64,000 nt of DNA from Zelopaecilomyces penicillatus (lineage: Eukaryota; Ascomycota; Sordariomycetes; Hypocreales; Pseudodiploosporaceae): the NCBI GenBank assembly GCA_005765155.1, contig VCCP01000006.1, forward strand, positions 2,368,501 to 2,432,500, read 5' to 3'. Shown here piece by piece: positions 63,032 through 64,000 of the stretch (within the stretch, counting starts at the first letter, position 1; the number at the start of each line of letters is the position of its first letter). The notes beneath the pieces are model-generated. The model was not told the DNA's origin. It did no database searches and saw nothing but the letters and a program-made list of their open reading frames with translations. A program made the position numbers and the translations under genes.

Positions 63032-63427
63032 TTTAATAGCTAGGTTAAACACACCCCCTTACTAGTTTACTAAGCTATAGCTATATAAGCTGCACTTAAG
63101 GGGATTAAACTATATAAGTAGATAGGTTATACCCAGGCCATTTAAACAAACAGATATTATCAAATTTAATTTTTTTTCCTCCCTTCTACCTAAGAATTTT
63201 CTAATATATTTAAAAGACTAGCTATTAAAAAGCTATATTCTTTATCTATTTAATTATAAAATAATCAATTAATCCCTTAAATTCAATTTATTATATTATT
63301 ACTTTATAGCTTTTCTTATCTATTTAATCCTTATAAACTATACTAGCTATATAACTACCCTAAAATTATCCTATAATTCTATAAATAGTATTAATATTAT
63401 TATATATATTATTTTCCTCTTATTAAA
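63032..63427 (+). repeat. Gypsy LTR G (5' LTR of Gypsy V)
   Basis: 396 bp, from TTTAATAGCTAGG to TTATTAAA, preceded by ATAC. The site corresponds to Gypsy I 27232-27235 (AGATACTAATC) in the RNase H region. Confidence 0.9.
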
Positions 63428-64000
63428 ACTAATAATCAAGATAGAGAGATATCTTATTTACTTTACTATTAGAAGGATTAATTAATACTAGACTAATAAT
63501 ATAATATATTTAGAAGCACTTTTAAGCTATTATAAGGACCAGTCTAAAAAGAATTATTATAGATACCCTTATAAAACCTTCTAATTAATATAATTAAAAA
63601 ATACCTTTAAGGATAATAGCCTAGAAATCTAAAAATAAAAAAGCCAAGCTTATTTACTAAAAGACTTAAAGTCTATAAAGCAGGAATATTATATATTATC
63701 CTAGTTAAATAGTAAGGTATTATTAATTTCTTTTTTATTAGAATCTAATACTATAAAATACTAAACTACTAAAAGAAAAAATAAAAGAATATTTAATCCT
63801 AAGATAAGCTTTTATCTAGAATATATATAAAAAATAACTTATATATTAAATATTAAATTAAAAAGATAGGGTATCTTAAACTTATTAATTTTATTTAATT
63901 AAAATATAAATAAATATAGAAAGAACTATTATAAATAATCAGCTTATATAGCTTTTAATATTAATTATTTAATTAATAATAAGCAATATCAGCTATATAT
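63428..64000 (+). mobile_element. Gypsy V: leader region, continues beyond the window
   Basis: Directly follows LTR G and matches Gypsy I 21865-22440 (for example the AATAATCAAGATAG start and the TAAAGCAGGAATATTATATA segment). No coding region is reached before the edge. Confidence 0.85.

Noticed and set aside
20000..64000. Repeated LTR segments as a possible CRISPR array or satellite
   Set aside because: Repeat copies are hundreds of bases long, occur in both orientations and have target duplications, which identifies LTRs.

Overview
The window comes from a filamentous ascomycete (Pezizomycotina). The genes are split by short introns of about 50-180 nt with CTAAC-type branch sites. The protein set is standard fungal housekeeping, and the right-hand two thirds is a transposon block wrecked by what looks like repeat-induced point mutation (RIP). 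A gene-rich segment abutting a very AT-rich nested retrotransposon block is typical of Sordariomycetes such as Epichloe and other Hypocreales. That placement is an inference from layout and protein resemblance, not a demonstrated identity.

Positions 1-19,432 carry seven genes. They are a CRZ1-type calcineurin-responsive transcription factor (minus, N-terminal part only, cut by the window edge), mitochondrial alternative oxidase (minus, 3 exons), arginyl-tRNA synthetase (minus, 13 exons, with a presequence-like leader), eIF3 subunit j/HCR1 (plus, 4 exons), an Mdm31/Mdm32-family mitochondrial inner-membrane protein (minus, 2 exons), the KH-domain ribosome-assembly factor Pno1/Dim2 (plus, 2 exons) and enolase (plus, 5 exons). 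I rebuilt the exons by hand from splice signals, reading-frame continuity and conserved family sequence. Themes are mitochondrial function (AOX, Mdm31, ArgRS leader), translation and ribosome assembly (ArgRS, eIF3j, Pno1) and glycolysis (enolase). They are not co-transcribed; Mdm31 and Pno1 share a divergent promoter region. Two small transposon relics lie between genes: a roughly 104-bp MITE-like element at 3184-3287 and a 614-bp TIR-bounded AT-rich relic at 10025-10638.

From about 19,886 to the end the DNA is a nest of LTR retrotransposons with no intact gene. Two main families are present. One is a large Ty3/Gypsy element (about 12.8 kb in its complete copy) with 395-397-bp LTRs. It has seven LTR copies (five belonging to elements I, II, III and V, two solo) and a further pol fragment (IV). 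The other is a Ty1/Copia element with a 473-bp LTR and a related 419-443-bp LTR. The order is: copia copy 1 3' end (20695-21469), Gypsy I (+, 21470-29703), copia copy 2 (minus, 29704-49335) carrying Gypsy II (minus, 29743-42577) and two solo Gypsy LTRs in its 3' end, Gypsy III (minus, 49336-61266) carrying two solo copia LTRs, Gypsy IV fragment (+, 61267-63031) and the 5' end of Gypsy V (+, 63032 to the edge). Exact target-site duplications support several of these insertions. Catalytic Asp codons in both polymerases now read Asn, as expected from RIP G-to-A changes.

No CRISPR array, prophage, operon or tRNA/rRNA gene was found. The points most worth a second look are the mosaic structure of copia copy 2, the clustering of Gypsy insertions in copia 3' ends, the 4-bp target duplications with TTTGAT...ATCAAA LTR termini, the unexplained 4.5-kb 3' region of the large Gypsy family, and the GC-AG intron and 7-nt terminal exon of the ArgRS gene.
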